From NCBI GenBank assembly GCA_950097015.1, contig CATNEN010000036.1:59547-123546 (forward strand): a stretch of DNA of 64,000 nucleotides. Direction: 5' to 3'. The stretch is from Macrostomum hystrix. Lineage: Eukaryota; Platyhelminthes; Macrostomidae. Below, one piece after another: positions 36,421-46,213 of the stretch (positions within the stretch are counted from its first letter, which is position 1; each line of letters starts with the position of its first letter). Both the position numbers and the translations under genes were made by a program. Under the pieces are notes generated by a model. It was given only the letters and a program-made list of their open reading frames with translations, ran no database searches and had not been told where the DNA came from.

Positions 36421-39400
36421 ATGTCATCTGGAGACTCAGCTGAGCCGATGTGGCCCCGAGAGGCTGCCGCTTGGATTGTGAGCCAGGCGGATCACGTGAC
36501 TGTGTCCGTGACCGGCATCCAATCGCTGGCCGAAACCTTGCAGCCGGTGTTTGAACGGGGCGACTATTCTCTGGCTAGTTGGCGTCAGCATTCCTTGAAT
36601 CCTAAGACGGCTGATGGGCGCGCTGTCGGCTGGGTGTTCCTTGCCGACACGCTAAACTTCTCATTTTGGTCTGACGCTGAGGTATACTTGGAGTTGTGTC
36701 TGGGGAGTGCTACAGACACTGTTGGTTGTTATTGGCGAGTGCTACAGACTCTGTTGGTTGTTATTGGCGAGTGCTACAGACACTGTTGGTTGTTATTGGC
36801 GAGTGCTACAGACTCTGTTGGTTGTTATTGGCGAGTGCTATAGACACTGTTGGTTGTTATTGGCGAGTGCTATAGACACTGTTGGTTGTTATTGGCGAGT
36901 GCTACAGACTCTGTTGGTTGTTATTGGCGAGTGCTACAGACACTGTTGGTTGTTATTGGCGAGTGCTACAGACTCTGTTGGTTGTTATTGGCGAGTGCTA
37001 TAGACACTGTTGGTTGTTATTGGCGAGTGCTACAGACTCTGTTGGTTGTTATTGGCGAGTGCTACAGACACTGTTGGTTGTTATTGGCGAGTGCTACAGA
37101 CTCTGTTGGTTGTTATTGGCGAGTGCTATAGACACTGTTGGTTGTTATTGGCGAGTGCTACAGACTCTGTTGGTTGTTATTGGCGAGTGCTATAGACACT
37201 GTTGGTTGTTATTGGCGAGTGCTACAGACTCTGTTGGTTGTTATTGGCGAGTGCTACAGACACTGTTGGTTGTTATTGGCGAGTGCTACAGACTCTGTTG
37301 GTTGTTATTGGCGAGTGCTACAGACTCTGTTGGTTGTTATTGGCGAGTGCTACAGACTCTGTTGGTTGTGACTAGCGAGTGCTACAGACTCTGTTGGTTG
37401 TTATTGGCAAGTGCTACAGACACTGTTGGTTGTTAGTGGCGAGTGCTACAGACTCTGTTGGTTGTTATTGGCGAGTGCTACAGACACTGTTGGTTGTTAG
37501 TGGCGAGTGCTACAGACACTGTTAGTTGTTATTGACGAGTGCTACAGACACAATGTTGGTTGTTATTGACGAGTGCTACAGACACTGTTAGTTGTTATTG
37601 ACGAGTGCTACAGACACAATGTTGGTTGTTATTGACGAGTGCTACAGACACTGTTAGTTGTTAGTGGCGAGTGCTACAGACACTGTTGGCTGTGACTAGC
37701 GAGTGCTACAGACACTGTTGGTTGTGACTAGCGAGTGCTACAGACACTGTTGGTTGTGACTAGCGAGTGCTACAGACACGCTGTAAAATCATTCTATAAC
37801 AGGCGGATGCAAAGTTTAGCGTGACCTACGCCGGCGAGAAGCACACTGGCTACTGGTCCCTGTGCGCCGCCATCAACCGCAGCCTAGACGAAGGCGTCGA
37901 CCTGCTCGACCCGCGCCAGTGGGTCAGCCTGACCCTGGACCGATTGCGCCACCTGATGCGCGGCGACAGCGCCGGCTCCGAGATGCCGCTGATGCAGGAC
38001 AGGCTAGCTTGTCTTCAGGAGACTGGCAAGATCCTGGTTGATCGGCACGGCGGCGATTTCAACAATGTGCTGCTGGCGGCTGGTGGCTCTGCGAAGCGAC
38101 TCGTGGAGCTGGTGCTGCGCGAGTTCCCCTGCTACAGGGATGTCTCCTGCTACAAGGTTGGGAGAAATTATGCTGGAATAAGGATGATGGAATGGGATGG
38201 AAGGATGATGGAATGAGATTGAATGATGATGGAATGGGATTGAAGGATGATGGAATGGGATTGAAGGATGATGGAATGGGATTGAAGGATGATTGAATCG
38301 GATTGAAGGATGATGGAATGGGATTGAAGGATGATGGAATGGGATTGAAGGATGATGGAATGAGATTGAAGGATGATGGAATGGGATTGAAGGATGATGG
38401 AATGGGATTGAAGGATGATGAAATGGGATTGAAGGATGATTGAATCGGGAAAGGATGATGGAATGGGATTGAATGATGATGGAATGGGATTGAAGGATGA
38501 TGGAATGGGATTGAAGGATGATGGAATGGGATTGAAGGATGATTGAATCGGGAAAGGATGATGGAATGGGATTGAATGATGATGGAATGGTATTGAAGGA
38601 TGATGGAATGGGATTGAAGGATGATGGAATGGGATTGAAGGATGATGAAATGGGATTGAAGGATGATTGAATCGGATTGAAGGATGATGGAATGGGATTG
38701 AAGGATGATGGAATGGGATTGAAGGATGATGAAATGGATTGAAGGATGATTGAATCGGGAAAGGATGATGGAATGGGATTGAATGATGATGGAATGGGAT
38801 TGAAGGATGATGGAATGGGATTGAAGGATGATGGAATGGGATTGAAGGATGATGGAATGGGATTGAAGGATGATGGAATGGGATTGAATGATGATGGAAT
38901 GGTATTGAAGGATGATGGAATGGGATTGAAGGATGATGGAATGGGATTGAAGGATGATGGAATGGGATTGAAGGATGATGGAATGGGATTGAAGGATGAT
39001 GAAATGGGATTGAAGGATGATTGAATCGGGAAAGGATGATGGAATGGGATTGAAGGATGATGAAATGGGATTGAAGGATGATTGAATCGGGAAAGGATGA
39101 TGGAATGGGATTGAATGATGATGGAATGGGATTGAAGGATGATCGAATGGGATTGAAGGATGATGGAATGGGATTGAAGGATGATGGAATGGGATTGAAG
39201 GATGATGAAATGGGATTGAAGGATGATTGAATCGGGAAAGGATGATGGATTGCGGACAGAATGGTTGAGCTGAGTCGGGTTACTGAGGTTGGGGAAAACA
39301 ATTTTAGGATCTAGTTTTATCAAGTATATCTATATTCGGTTTACCGCGATCACTCGCCAGGGCCGCCAAGTCGGCCTGTACAAGCGCGCCCAGATTCTCG

Positions 39401-41334
39401 TGGCTGACATCTGGGGCGCGCTTGAAGGCTCCGGACTGGCCGCATTTGACGACATCGACTGTCTGACTGCGTTTGCCGACTATCGCATACCCCAGGCCCT
39501 GGAGTACTTCAATGTACTGCAGTACAGGCCAGAGCTCAAGACTGTACTTGCTGAGCAGCGATTGCTGCCAAATGGCGACCCTATGGAGGTAAGGGGCGAT
39601 CGACACAATGAGTTATTTCCTTACGACTGGTCTACCTGTGCAATGCATCTAGTTCCTGTGCTAGTTCCTGTGCAATGCATCTAGTTCCTGTGCAATGCAT
39701 CTAGTTCCTGTGCAATCCATCTAGTTCCTGTGCAATGCATCTAGTTCCTGTGCAATCCATCTAGTTCCTGTGCAATGCATCTAGTTCCTGTGCAATGCAT
39801 CTAGTTCCTGTGCAATCCTCATCTAGTTCCTCAGCAATGCATCTAGTTCCTCAGCAATGCATCTAGTTCCTCAGCAATCCATCTAGTTCCTGTGCAATCC
39901 ATCTAGTTCCTGTGCAATGCATCTAGTTCCTGTGCAATCCATCTAGTTCCTGTGCAATCCATCTAGTTCCTGTGCAATCCATCTAGTTCCTGTGCAATCC
40001 ATCTAGTTCCTGTGCAATCCATCTAGTTCCTGTGCAATCCATCTAGTTCCTGTGCAATCCATCTAGTTCCTGTGCAATCCATCTAGTTCCTGTGCAATGC
40101 ATCTAGTTCCTGTGCAATGCATCTAGTTCCTGTGCAATGCATCTAGTTCCTGTGCAATGCATCTAGTTCCTGTGCAATGCATCTAGTTCCTCAGCAATCC
40201 ATCTAGTTCCTGTGCTAGTTCCTGTGCAATGCATCTAGTTCCTGTGCAATGCATCTAGTTCCTGTGCAATGCATCTAGTTCCTGTGCAATGCATCTAGTT
40301 CCTGTGCAATGCATCTAGTTCCTGTGCAATGCATCTAGTTCCTGTGCAATCCATCTAGTTTCTGTGCAATCCATCTAGTTCCTGTGCAATCCATCTAGTT
40401 TCTGTGCAATCCATCTAGTTCCTGTGCAATCCATCTAGTTCCTGTGCAATCCATCTAGTTCCTGTGCAATCCATCTAGTTCCTGTGCAATGCATCTAGTT
40501 CCTGTGCAATCCATCTAGTTCCTGTGCAATCCATCTAGTTCCTGTGCAATCCATCTAGTTCCTGTGCAATCCATCTAGTTCCTGTGCAATCCATCTAGTT
40601 CCTGTGCAATCCATCTAGTTCCTGTGCAATCCATCTAGTTCCTGTGCAATCCATCTAGTTCCTGTGCAATCCATCTAGTTCCTGTGCAATCCATCTAGTT
40701 CCTGTGCAATCCATCTAGTTCCTGTGCAATCCATCTAGTTCCTGTGCAATCCATCTAGTTCCTGTGCAATCCATCTAGTTTCTGTGCAATGCATCTAGTT
40801 CCTGTGCAATCCATCTAGTTTCCTGTGCAATGCATCTAGTTTCTGTGCAATGCATCTAGTTCCTGTGCAATCCATCTAGTTCCTGTGCAATGCATCTAGT
40901 TCCTGTGCAATCCATCTAGTTCCTGTGCAATGCATCTAGTTCCTGTGCAATCCATCTAGTTCCTGTGCAATCCATCTAGTTCTGTGCAATGCATCTAGTT
41001 CCTCAGCAATGCATCTAGTTCCTGTGCAATGCATCTAGTTCCTGTGCAATGCATCTAGTTCCTCAGCGATGCATCTAGTTCCTGTGCAATACATCTAGTT
41101 CCTGTGCAATCATTCTAGTTCCTCTTCTCCTTACGGCAGGTGGAGATTCGCGGCGCAACGATTCACGCCGTGGAACTGTTGGCCAATGAGATGCGAGCTC
41201 GCCTGTCGTCAAGCGCCAGCAAGCCGCTAATGAATTCGGTTCTTCTCGACCACTACCTGTGGGACTATAGGCGACAATTTGCCGATAAGATCGATCGCCT
41301 GCCGTTTCATCGCACTCGCTGCATATTTTATTAG
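36421..41334 (+). CDS. QNG1: queuosine 5'-phosphate N-glycosylase/hydrolase (DUF2419), 4 exons
   Basis: Exons 36421-36681, 37803-38156, 39361-39588 and 41140-41334; all junctions are phase 0, giving 345 residues, the usual family length. Conserved blocks: LNFSFW (78-83), YAGEKHTGYWSLCAAINR (96-113), ETGKILVDRHGGDF, LYKRAQILVADIW (211-223), FADYRIPQ (243-250), VEIRGATIHAVELL and a C-terminal LLDHYLWDY...PFHRTRCIFY. The family (formerly C9orf64) releases queuine from queuosine 5'-monophosphate so that it can be reused for tRNA modification. No residue of these blocks is visibly lost, so the protein should be active. GCAG ends 9 nt before the ATG, a possible trans-splice acceptor. All three introns are filled by three unrelated minisatellites, so about 1 kb of coding sequence is spread over 4.9 kb. 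Confidence 0.92.
36692..37785 (+). repeat. 32-bp minisatellite filling QNG1 intron 1
   Basis: About 34 copies of a 32-bp unit containing GTTGGTTGTTATTGGCGAGT and GCTACAGACACT. A common ACTCTG/ACACTG alternation gives a partial 64-bp period. Later copies carry GTGACTAGCG or TTATTGACG variants in blocks. It begins about 20 nt after the donor and ends about 20 nt before the acceptor. Confidence 0.95.
38170..39240 (+). repeat. 21-bp minisatellite filling QNG1 intron 2
   Basis: About 50 copies of a 21-bp purine-rich unit (GATGATGGAATGGGATTGAA plus G). Recurrent blocks include a deletion variant GATTGAATCGGGAAAGGATG at several regular places, so groups of units were copied together. It starts within about 15 nt of the donor. 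Long open frames on the minus strand come from the 21-bp period. Confidence 0.95.
39640..41128 (+). repeat. 20-bp minisatellite filling QNG1 intron 3
   Basis: About 74 copies of a 20-bp unit (TGCAATCCATCTAGTTCCTG), with a GCAT/CCAT variant and a CTCAGCAAT variant clustered at both ends. It ends about 12 nt before the acceptor, so the acceptor's polypyrimidine tract directly adjoins the array. Confidence 0.95.
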
Positions 41335-41433
41335 GGTTTATCATGTTAGAAAAGCTTTGTATGGACTCTTATATACTACTGAACATGTTTCTATCATTGA
41401 GTAGTATTATGGTGCCAATATTTTCGATAAAAA

Positions 41434-41439
41434 AATAAA
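41434..41439 (+). terminator. polyadenylation signal of QNG1
   Basis: AATAAA about 100 nt after the QNG1 stop codon and the first such hexamer downstream. Confidence 0.5.
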
Positions 41440-41610
41440 ATTTTTAAATTGCTTATTGGGCCTGGTCAAGTTGCAATATTTTTGCCCATTTTTGTTGGTT
41501 TGAGAAAGAAGGAAAAAATTTGAGCCTGTCTGTGTTATTTTTTCTTTTTTTACTTTGCCAAGGCATTTTGAGTACAGCTGGTTGTAAAATGAGTATCAAA
41601 CTTTAGCAGC

Positions 41611-41695
41611 TCAGGGTCGGCAAACTCCGGCCCGCCGGCCAGATGCGGCCCTCGATCTGGGCTCCCAAAACCCGGCCCGTTGACCCCTCTGACAC
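41611..41695. mobile_element. hAT-type transposon terminus (fragment)
   Basis: CAGGGTCGGCAAACTCCGGC and CCGGCCAGATGCGGCCC have the look of terminal sequences of hAT-superfamily elements found in many animal genomes. The other end and an 8-bp target duplication were not found. The minisatellite begins right after it and may have replaced the interior. Confidence 0.5.
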
Positions 41696-41699
41696 CTAC

Positions 41700-42445
41700 A
41701 GTAATCCTGTTTCATCTCTCCCCTGTCTCATCATCCGTGTCTCATCTCTCCCGTATCTCAACTCTCCCGTGTCTCATCTCTCCGGTGTCTCATCTCTCCC
41801 GTGTCTCATCTCTCCCGTGTCTCATCTCTCCCGTATCTCAACTCTCCCGTGTCTCATCTCTCCGGTGTCTCATCTCTCGCGTGTCTCATCTCTCCCGTGT
41901 CTCATCTCTCTTGTGTCTCATCTCTCCGGTGTCTCATCTCTCCCGTGTCTCATCTCTCCCGTATCTCAACTCTCCCGTGTCTCATCTCTCCGGTGTCTCA
42001 TCTCTCGCGTGTCTCATCTCTCCCGTGTCTCATCTCTCTTGTGTCTCATCTCTCCCGTGTCTCGTCTCTCTTGTGTCTCATCTCTCCCGTGTCTCATCTC
42101 TCCCGTGTCTCATCTCTCTTGTGTCTCATCTCTCCCGTGTCTCGTCTCTCTTGTGTCTCATCTCTCCGGTGTCTCATCTCTCGCGTGTCTCATCTCTCCC
42201 GTGTCTCATCTCTCTTGTGTCTCATCTCTCCCGTGTCTCGTCTCTCTTGTGTCTCATCTCTCCCGTGTCTTATCTCTCCCGTGTCTCATCTCTCCCGTGT
42301 CTCGTCTCTCTTGTGTCTCATCTCTCCCGTGTCTTATCTCTCCCGTGTCTCATCTCTCCCGTGTCTCATCTCTCTTGTATCTCATATATCCCGTGTCTCT
42401 ATTCCCTAGTGTCTCATCTCGCCTGTTCATCTCTCGCTTATCTCA
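41700..42445 (+). repeat. 16-bp minisatellite upstream of PFN4
   Basis: About 45 copies of the 16-bp unit TCTCATCTCTCCCGTG, with CTTGTG, GGTGTC and GTATCTCAAC variants arranged in repeating blocks. The same unit occurs in the LBX intron at 13925-14395. Long open frames occur in all three plus frames because 16-bp copies rotate frame and the unit lacks stops. Confidence 0.95.
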
Positions 42446-43200
42446 CATTTCTGAGATACTTCAAGCAGATGAAATTTTAGGACTGACAGGTTTACTGAAT
42501 GCAAGAGCACTTACGGAAAAGCATACTATCTGAAGTGTTGAATGTTTTGACCTTCTGGAAATGGTGGCGGCTTAATACTTGCTTCACAAGGTGCCCATTC
42601 ACAAGTAGAATAATTAATTTAATTTTCAGGCCCTACTCAAGCCAAAGGAGTAGAAGGACGGGAATTCTTTTTCTGGCCGAAATCTCATTTTTTTATTTCG
42701 CAAATTTACTGCGACTGTGTTTGATTGCAGGCTCATATTTTGTATCATTAATACTTCACGTATAGTCTGAATTCCTACCTCCGCAGTGTATATTTCGTCA
42801 AAAATCTTGCCTCATTTAATCATTTTCTAAGAAACGTAGCTTCCTGTCCTTCCATGCACTCCCCAACTAGTTGTCCCTGGCTCACGCACCTGCGCTGCAG
42901 CGACTGCTTCGCCAGATCGGAAGCGCGAGCCAGTTGCTACAATAGAGACAGCCGTATTTAGGCATTCATGGCGTCATGGCGACCCAATGCTAAGTGCATT
43001 AAGTAGGTGTGCTTTATAATTCATCGGATGAAATCACTCATTCAGCAGCCAATTGTGCGGCCTGGGCCTTTACCTGCTAAGCTGTGAGCTGCAATTACTG
43101 TGAGAGGCGGAGTTTTTAACTGACTGCAAAGGGGCGCGAATTCTAATGCGTGATCTGGGATGAATTAAACTTTGAAATCCTCATCTGGTTGCATCATCAG

Positions 43201-43638
43201 TCAGCCACGGAAGCCGACTCGCTGCTCATCGACTGTCTGCTGGCCACTAGTCACGTGACCAGATGCGCCCTGGTCAGCAAGCGAAACCTGTCCGTTGTGG
43301 CCAATCAGCCGCCGTCGCCCGTCGTCTGGCCGGCTCCGGACGATCTGCGCCGACTGGCTGCCGCGTTTTTGCGAGTCGCCAAGCCGGCAACGCCGGCAAC
43401 GGAACCGAGGCCACGACGGTCGCGCGCGCCGTTGCAGTTCGACGGTCGAAGCTACCTCGTGGCGCGAGGCGACGGTTGGTCGGTCTATGCGACTGCCGCG
43501 GCGGATGGCGGCGGCCTTGTGGCGGTGCGCACGCCGGCTCACCTGCTGCTGGCCACTTATTCGGCCGCCATGTGTCCTGCCGTGTGTGCTGAAGCCTGCG
43601 AAAGGCTTGGCGACTATCTCCGACTAAAGGGCCAGTGA
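43201..43638 (+). CDS. PFN4: profilin-4-like protein, last exon (N terminus not found)
   Basis: From the acceptor CATCATCAG to the stop at 43636, 145 residues of profilin-4 type are open: SLLIDCLLATSHVTRCALV near the start, FDGRSYLVARGDGWSVYA, then LLLATYSAAMCPAVCAEACE and a final LGDYLRLKG, all matching the PFN4 pattern in order. An extra Pro/Ala/Arg-rich insert (PATPATEPRPRRSRAP) makes it longer than the usual 129 residues. PFN4 is a testis-enriched profilin that binds phospholipids and hardly binds actin in mammals (family knowledge). No ATG exists in frame within this exon, since TAA lies just upstream at 43144. The start codon must lie in an upstream exon, perhaps beyond the 16-bp array; I could not identify it. 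Confidence 0.8.
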   Translation, partial: SATEADSLLIDCLLATSHVTRCALVSKRNLSVVANQPPSPVVWPAPDDLRRLAAAFLRVAKPATPATEPRPRRSRAPLQFDGRSYLVARGDGWSVYATAAADGGGLVAVRTPAHLLLATYSAAMCPAVCAEACERLGDYLRLKGQ

Positions 43639-43639
43639 C

Positions 43640-43810
43640 TGACAGGTTGATTGGTAGGCTAGAGAGATTGATTGACAGGTGGATTGGTTGGGTAGAGAGA
43701 TTGATTGACAGGTGTATTAGTAGGTTAGATAGACAATGATTAACAGGTAAATTGTTAGGCAGATTAAGGTAGATTTAGGTAGATTGATAATTAGATTGAC
43801 AAGGTAGATT
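43640..43810 (+). repeat. degenerate repeat after PFN4
   Basis: Roughly three imperfect copies of a unit of about 42 bp around AGAGAGATTGATTGACAGGT, then shorter GATT/GGTAGATT pieces. Confidence 0.6.
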
Positions 43811-44117
43811 TGAAGATTGATGCAGATGAAATATACCTTAATTATATTTCTATTTTTATACACATGTTGCGGACAATATGTTAAAGAGAAAAAGTAACTG
43901 CATAAAATATATATTTTAGGAAGTTGGTAAATATTGCACTAGCAAGCTCTCAAAGGCAGTACATGTTATTTGCACAGCCTCAACACAGCTGGTTTCTTGT
44001 CTTTCAATTTCTATCCAACTCTATCCAAGTTGTAGTGCTTAGTCCCTTGTTTAACTTTTTATTGTTTGAGCTTAAAATATCACATCGGAAGCTAAAAATG
44101 GAACAGCACCCGATGCA

Positions 44118-44188
44118 GCCGTGATGGTACAGTGGTTAGTACTTCTCGTTGTGTCCGAGACAACCCAGGTTCGAATCCTGGTCACATA
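44118..44188 (+). tRNA. tRNA-His(GTG)-like sequence with a broken acceptor stem
   Basis: The body folds well. The D arm pairs GTAC with GTAC; the anticodon arm TCTCG-TTGTGTC-CGAGA has anticodon GTG; the T arm is CCAGG-TTCGAAT-CCTGG. The 5' end GCCGTGA matches animal tRNA-His. The 3' acceptor side reads TCACATA, so only four of seven acceptor pairs form. It is most likely a tRNA pseudogene or the head of a tRNA-derived element, although the pol III boxes are intact. Confidence 0.6.
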
Positions 44189-44404
44189 TGCGGGATTAAA
44201 CATTATGAATGCTTACAATAAGCACGAAATTTCTTGCCCCATATAGCCTTCGTCTTTTTTTCTTGAATGGTTAGTTGTATATGCAGGTTCAGAGATTGAT
44301 AACAAATTATTGTCTATGAGGAAACCGCATATACATCTGCATTGTTATATAAGATAAATTTATGGGCTCAAAGTTAAACAATCTATCATTGTTCAACGTT
44401 AAAC

Positions 44405-44685
44405 AATAATAGATGAACCGGTGAAATGAAATGAAAATTTTGCCATAGACAAAGAAGCTAAGAGTGATAGATAAAATGATAGATGAAAACGAGTGAAATC
44501 AAGTGGAATTTAAGCCATAGACAAAGAAGCTAAGAGTGATAGACAAAATGATAGATGAAAACGAGTGAAATGAAGTGGAATTTGAGCCATAGACAAAGAA
44601 GCTAAGAGTGATAGATAAAATGATAGATGAAAACGAGTGAAATGAAGTGGAATTTGAGCCATAGACAAAGAAGCCAATAGGGTAA
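44405..44685 (+). repeat. 72-bp tandem repeat
   Basis: About 3.7 copies of a 72-bp unit with the landmarks GATAGATGAAAACGAGTGAA and GCCATAGACAAAGAAGCTAA. The step between copies is exactly 72 bp (44461, 44533, 44605). Confidence 0.9.
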
Positions 44686-45166
44686 CGGAAGAGAACCTCA
44701 GTTAAAACTGAAGCTCAGAGGGTGGAATCGCTCAAGAATCGCGGATTTCAAAGACTCCGGCTTCTCTCTTAGGAACATAATGTGCGTCACTGGACAACAT
44801 AGTTAATCAACGGTCCGACGCTACTTATCGCGGAAGCGTGAAAACGCTTTTAGGGAGGCGTCGACGTCTATCGGCCAGGCACTGTTCAGGCAAGTCAGCG
44901 GCGAGAGTTTGTGCTAAACGCGTTCAGCAACATTTAGTCACGCTAAAAGAGTTGCAATCCAGCAGCGATGGTGAATCAATTCAGCCTGCTTTGTCAACCT
45001 AGCCTACAACATGCAATGTCACAAGAAAATCAATTGGCGTGAGTGGCTGCGTTAGCTCTATCTTTGCAGATTGCTATTTCGACAATTTCACCTTCAATTT
45101 CTCGAAATGATTGCTTGTATTATCCTGTAACACTTGCAAGTGATCGGACTGAATATTGAAAATGAA

Positions 45167-45940
45167 ATGCTAACATCATAGATACTAAAATAACTATACC
45201 TTTTTGCGTTCTAGTTGGTTATTTTTGCGATCAAGTTGGACAGACTGCTGAGGCTCAGACTGCGCTAAATCGCCTGCAATCGAATGTAGGATTGACCATA
45301 GACAGCCAAGTCTTTTGCGCTCTAGTTGGTCTTTTTTGCGTTCTATTTGGACAAAAATCTCTTCCCTACTCCTGTCCTCTCCGTCTCTTCAGTCATTATG
45401 GGTGAGCGTGGCCCGTATTTGAAAATTAACGCTGTTGATAGACTGAGGCTGATCACTGCCTACGAGGAGGACTCTGATTGGAGGACATTGGCTCAGCAAC
45501 TGGGCATCAAGCGCACAACGGCAAGCAACATCATCCGCGCGTATACGGATTTTGGACGCACGGAGCCTCAGGCAAGAGGGGGTCCAAAAAGGAAGCGTCT
45601 GACTGATGCCATGATTGGATCAATCACAGTGTCACTTATATTCAGAGGTGCCTGGATTGCGCCGACATTTTTGAGTGATTAGCAAGCCGGATATCGTGGA
45701 TTGGTGCAAACCCTTACTGACCCTGACTCTATATCTGCTTAACGTCATTCTTAGTTAATGTTTGATGTTAATGTTTGTTTATTGTCACTGTAACTGTCGC
45801 CATTGCCTCTCTACCTGCCTGATTACAGTTTTTTTCTTTTGTTCCTGATGCCGATTCTATCCTAGCAAAGTCTTGTCCAAATAGAACGCAAAAAGGTATA
45901 CTTATGTTAATAGTTATTTTAGTATCTATGGCTAACATAC
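45167..45940 (+). mobile_element. internally deleted DNA transposon with terminal inverted repeats
   Basis: The left end (CATAGATACTAAAATAACTA...ACCTTTTTGCGTTCTA, 45176-45213) is matched in reverse at 45877-45932, apart from a 10-bp insertion in the right copy. Between them lies a fragment of a transposase. The element is about 770 bp, too short to be autonomous. A further copy of the TTTTTGCGTTCTATTTGGAC end motif lies inside, near 45336-45356. A helix-turn-helix of IS630/Tc1-mariner type suggests that superfamily. A TA target duplication could not be confirmed. Confidence 0.65.
45398..45682 (+). pseudogene. transposase N-terminal fragment (IS630/Tc1-mariner-like)
   Basis: About 95 residues from the ATG at 45398. 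The helix-turn-helix part reads AVDRLRLITAYEEDSDWRTL, then AQQLGIKRTTASNIIRAY, followed by the basic linker RGGPKRKRLTDAM seen in eukaryotic IS630-like transposases. The frame stops soon after, and the catalytic DDE domain is missing, since the right inverted repeat follows within 200 nt. It is a remnant. The upstream part of the open frame (from 45326) is probably not coding. Confidence 0.6.
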
Positions 45941-46213
45941 AAAACACACTGTAAACAGACACCCCCAGTTTGCAATTGGCATATTTAATAAAAAATTGTC
46001 TACGGCATAAAAGACCGGCGTTGAATAATGCTGCTTGTTCTCCGCTAGTTAATTATAAAATATCTATATAACAATGAAGACATCACAGTAGTAGTCTTTG
46101 AACAAAATGTATTTGCGAGTGACAAAATTTAGATTGTAGAGCTGCTTATCAAAGTCCAGCTGATTTATTAGCATTCAATACTTTATGATCGATTCGCTGG
46201 GATCCAACCAAGA

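Noticed and set aside
36692-37436. Overlapping open frames with a repeated CYRHCWLLLASATD pattern
   Set aside because: They run through the 32-bp array inside QNG1 intron 1 and rotate through all frames.
38004-39323. Long minus-strand frames of 439 and 377 codons with HPSIPFH/SSFNPIP repeats
   Set aside because: Generated by the 21-bp array of QNG1 intron 2 on the opposite strand.
41643-42533. Three overlapping plus-strand frames rich in SHLSRVSSL
   Set aside because: The 16-bp array, read in every frame.
45326-45397. Extension of the transposase frame upstream of the ATG at 45398
   Set aside because: This part lies in the repeated end motif of the element and shows no transposase similarity.
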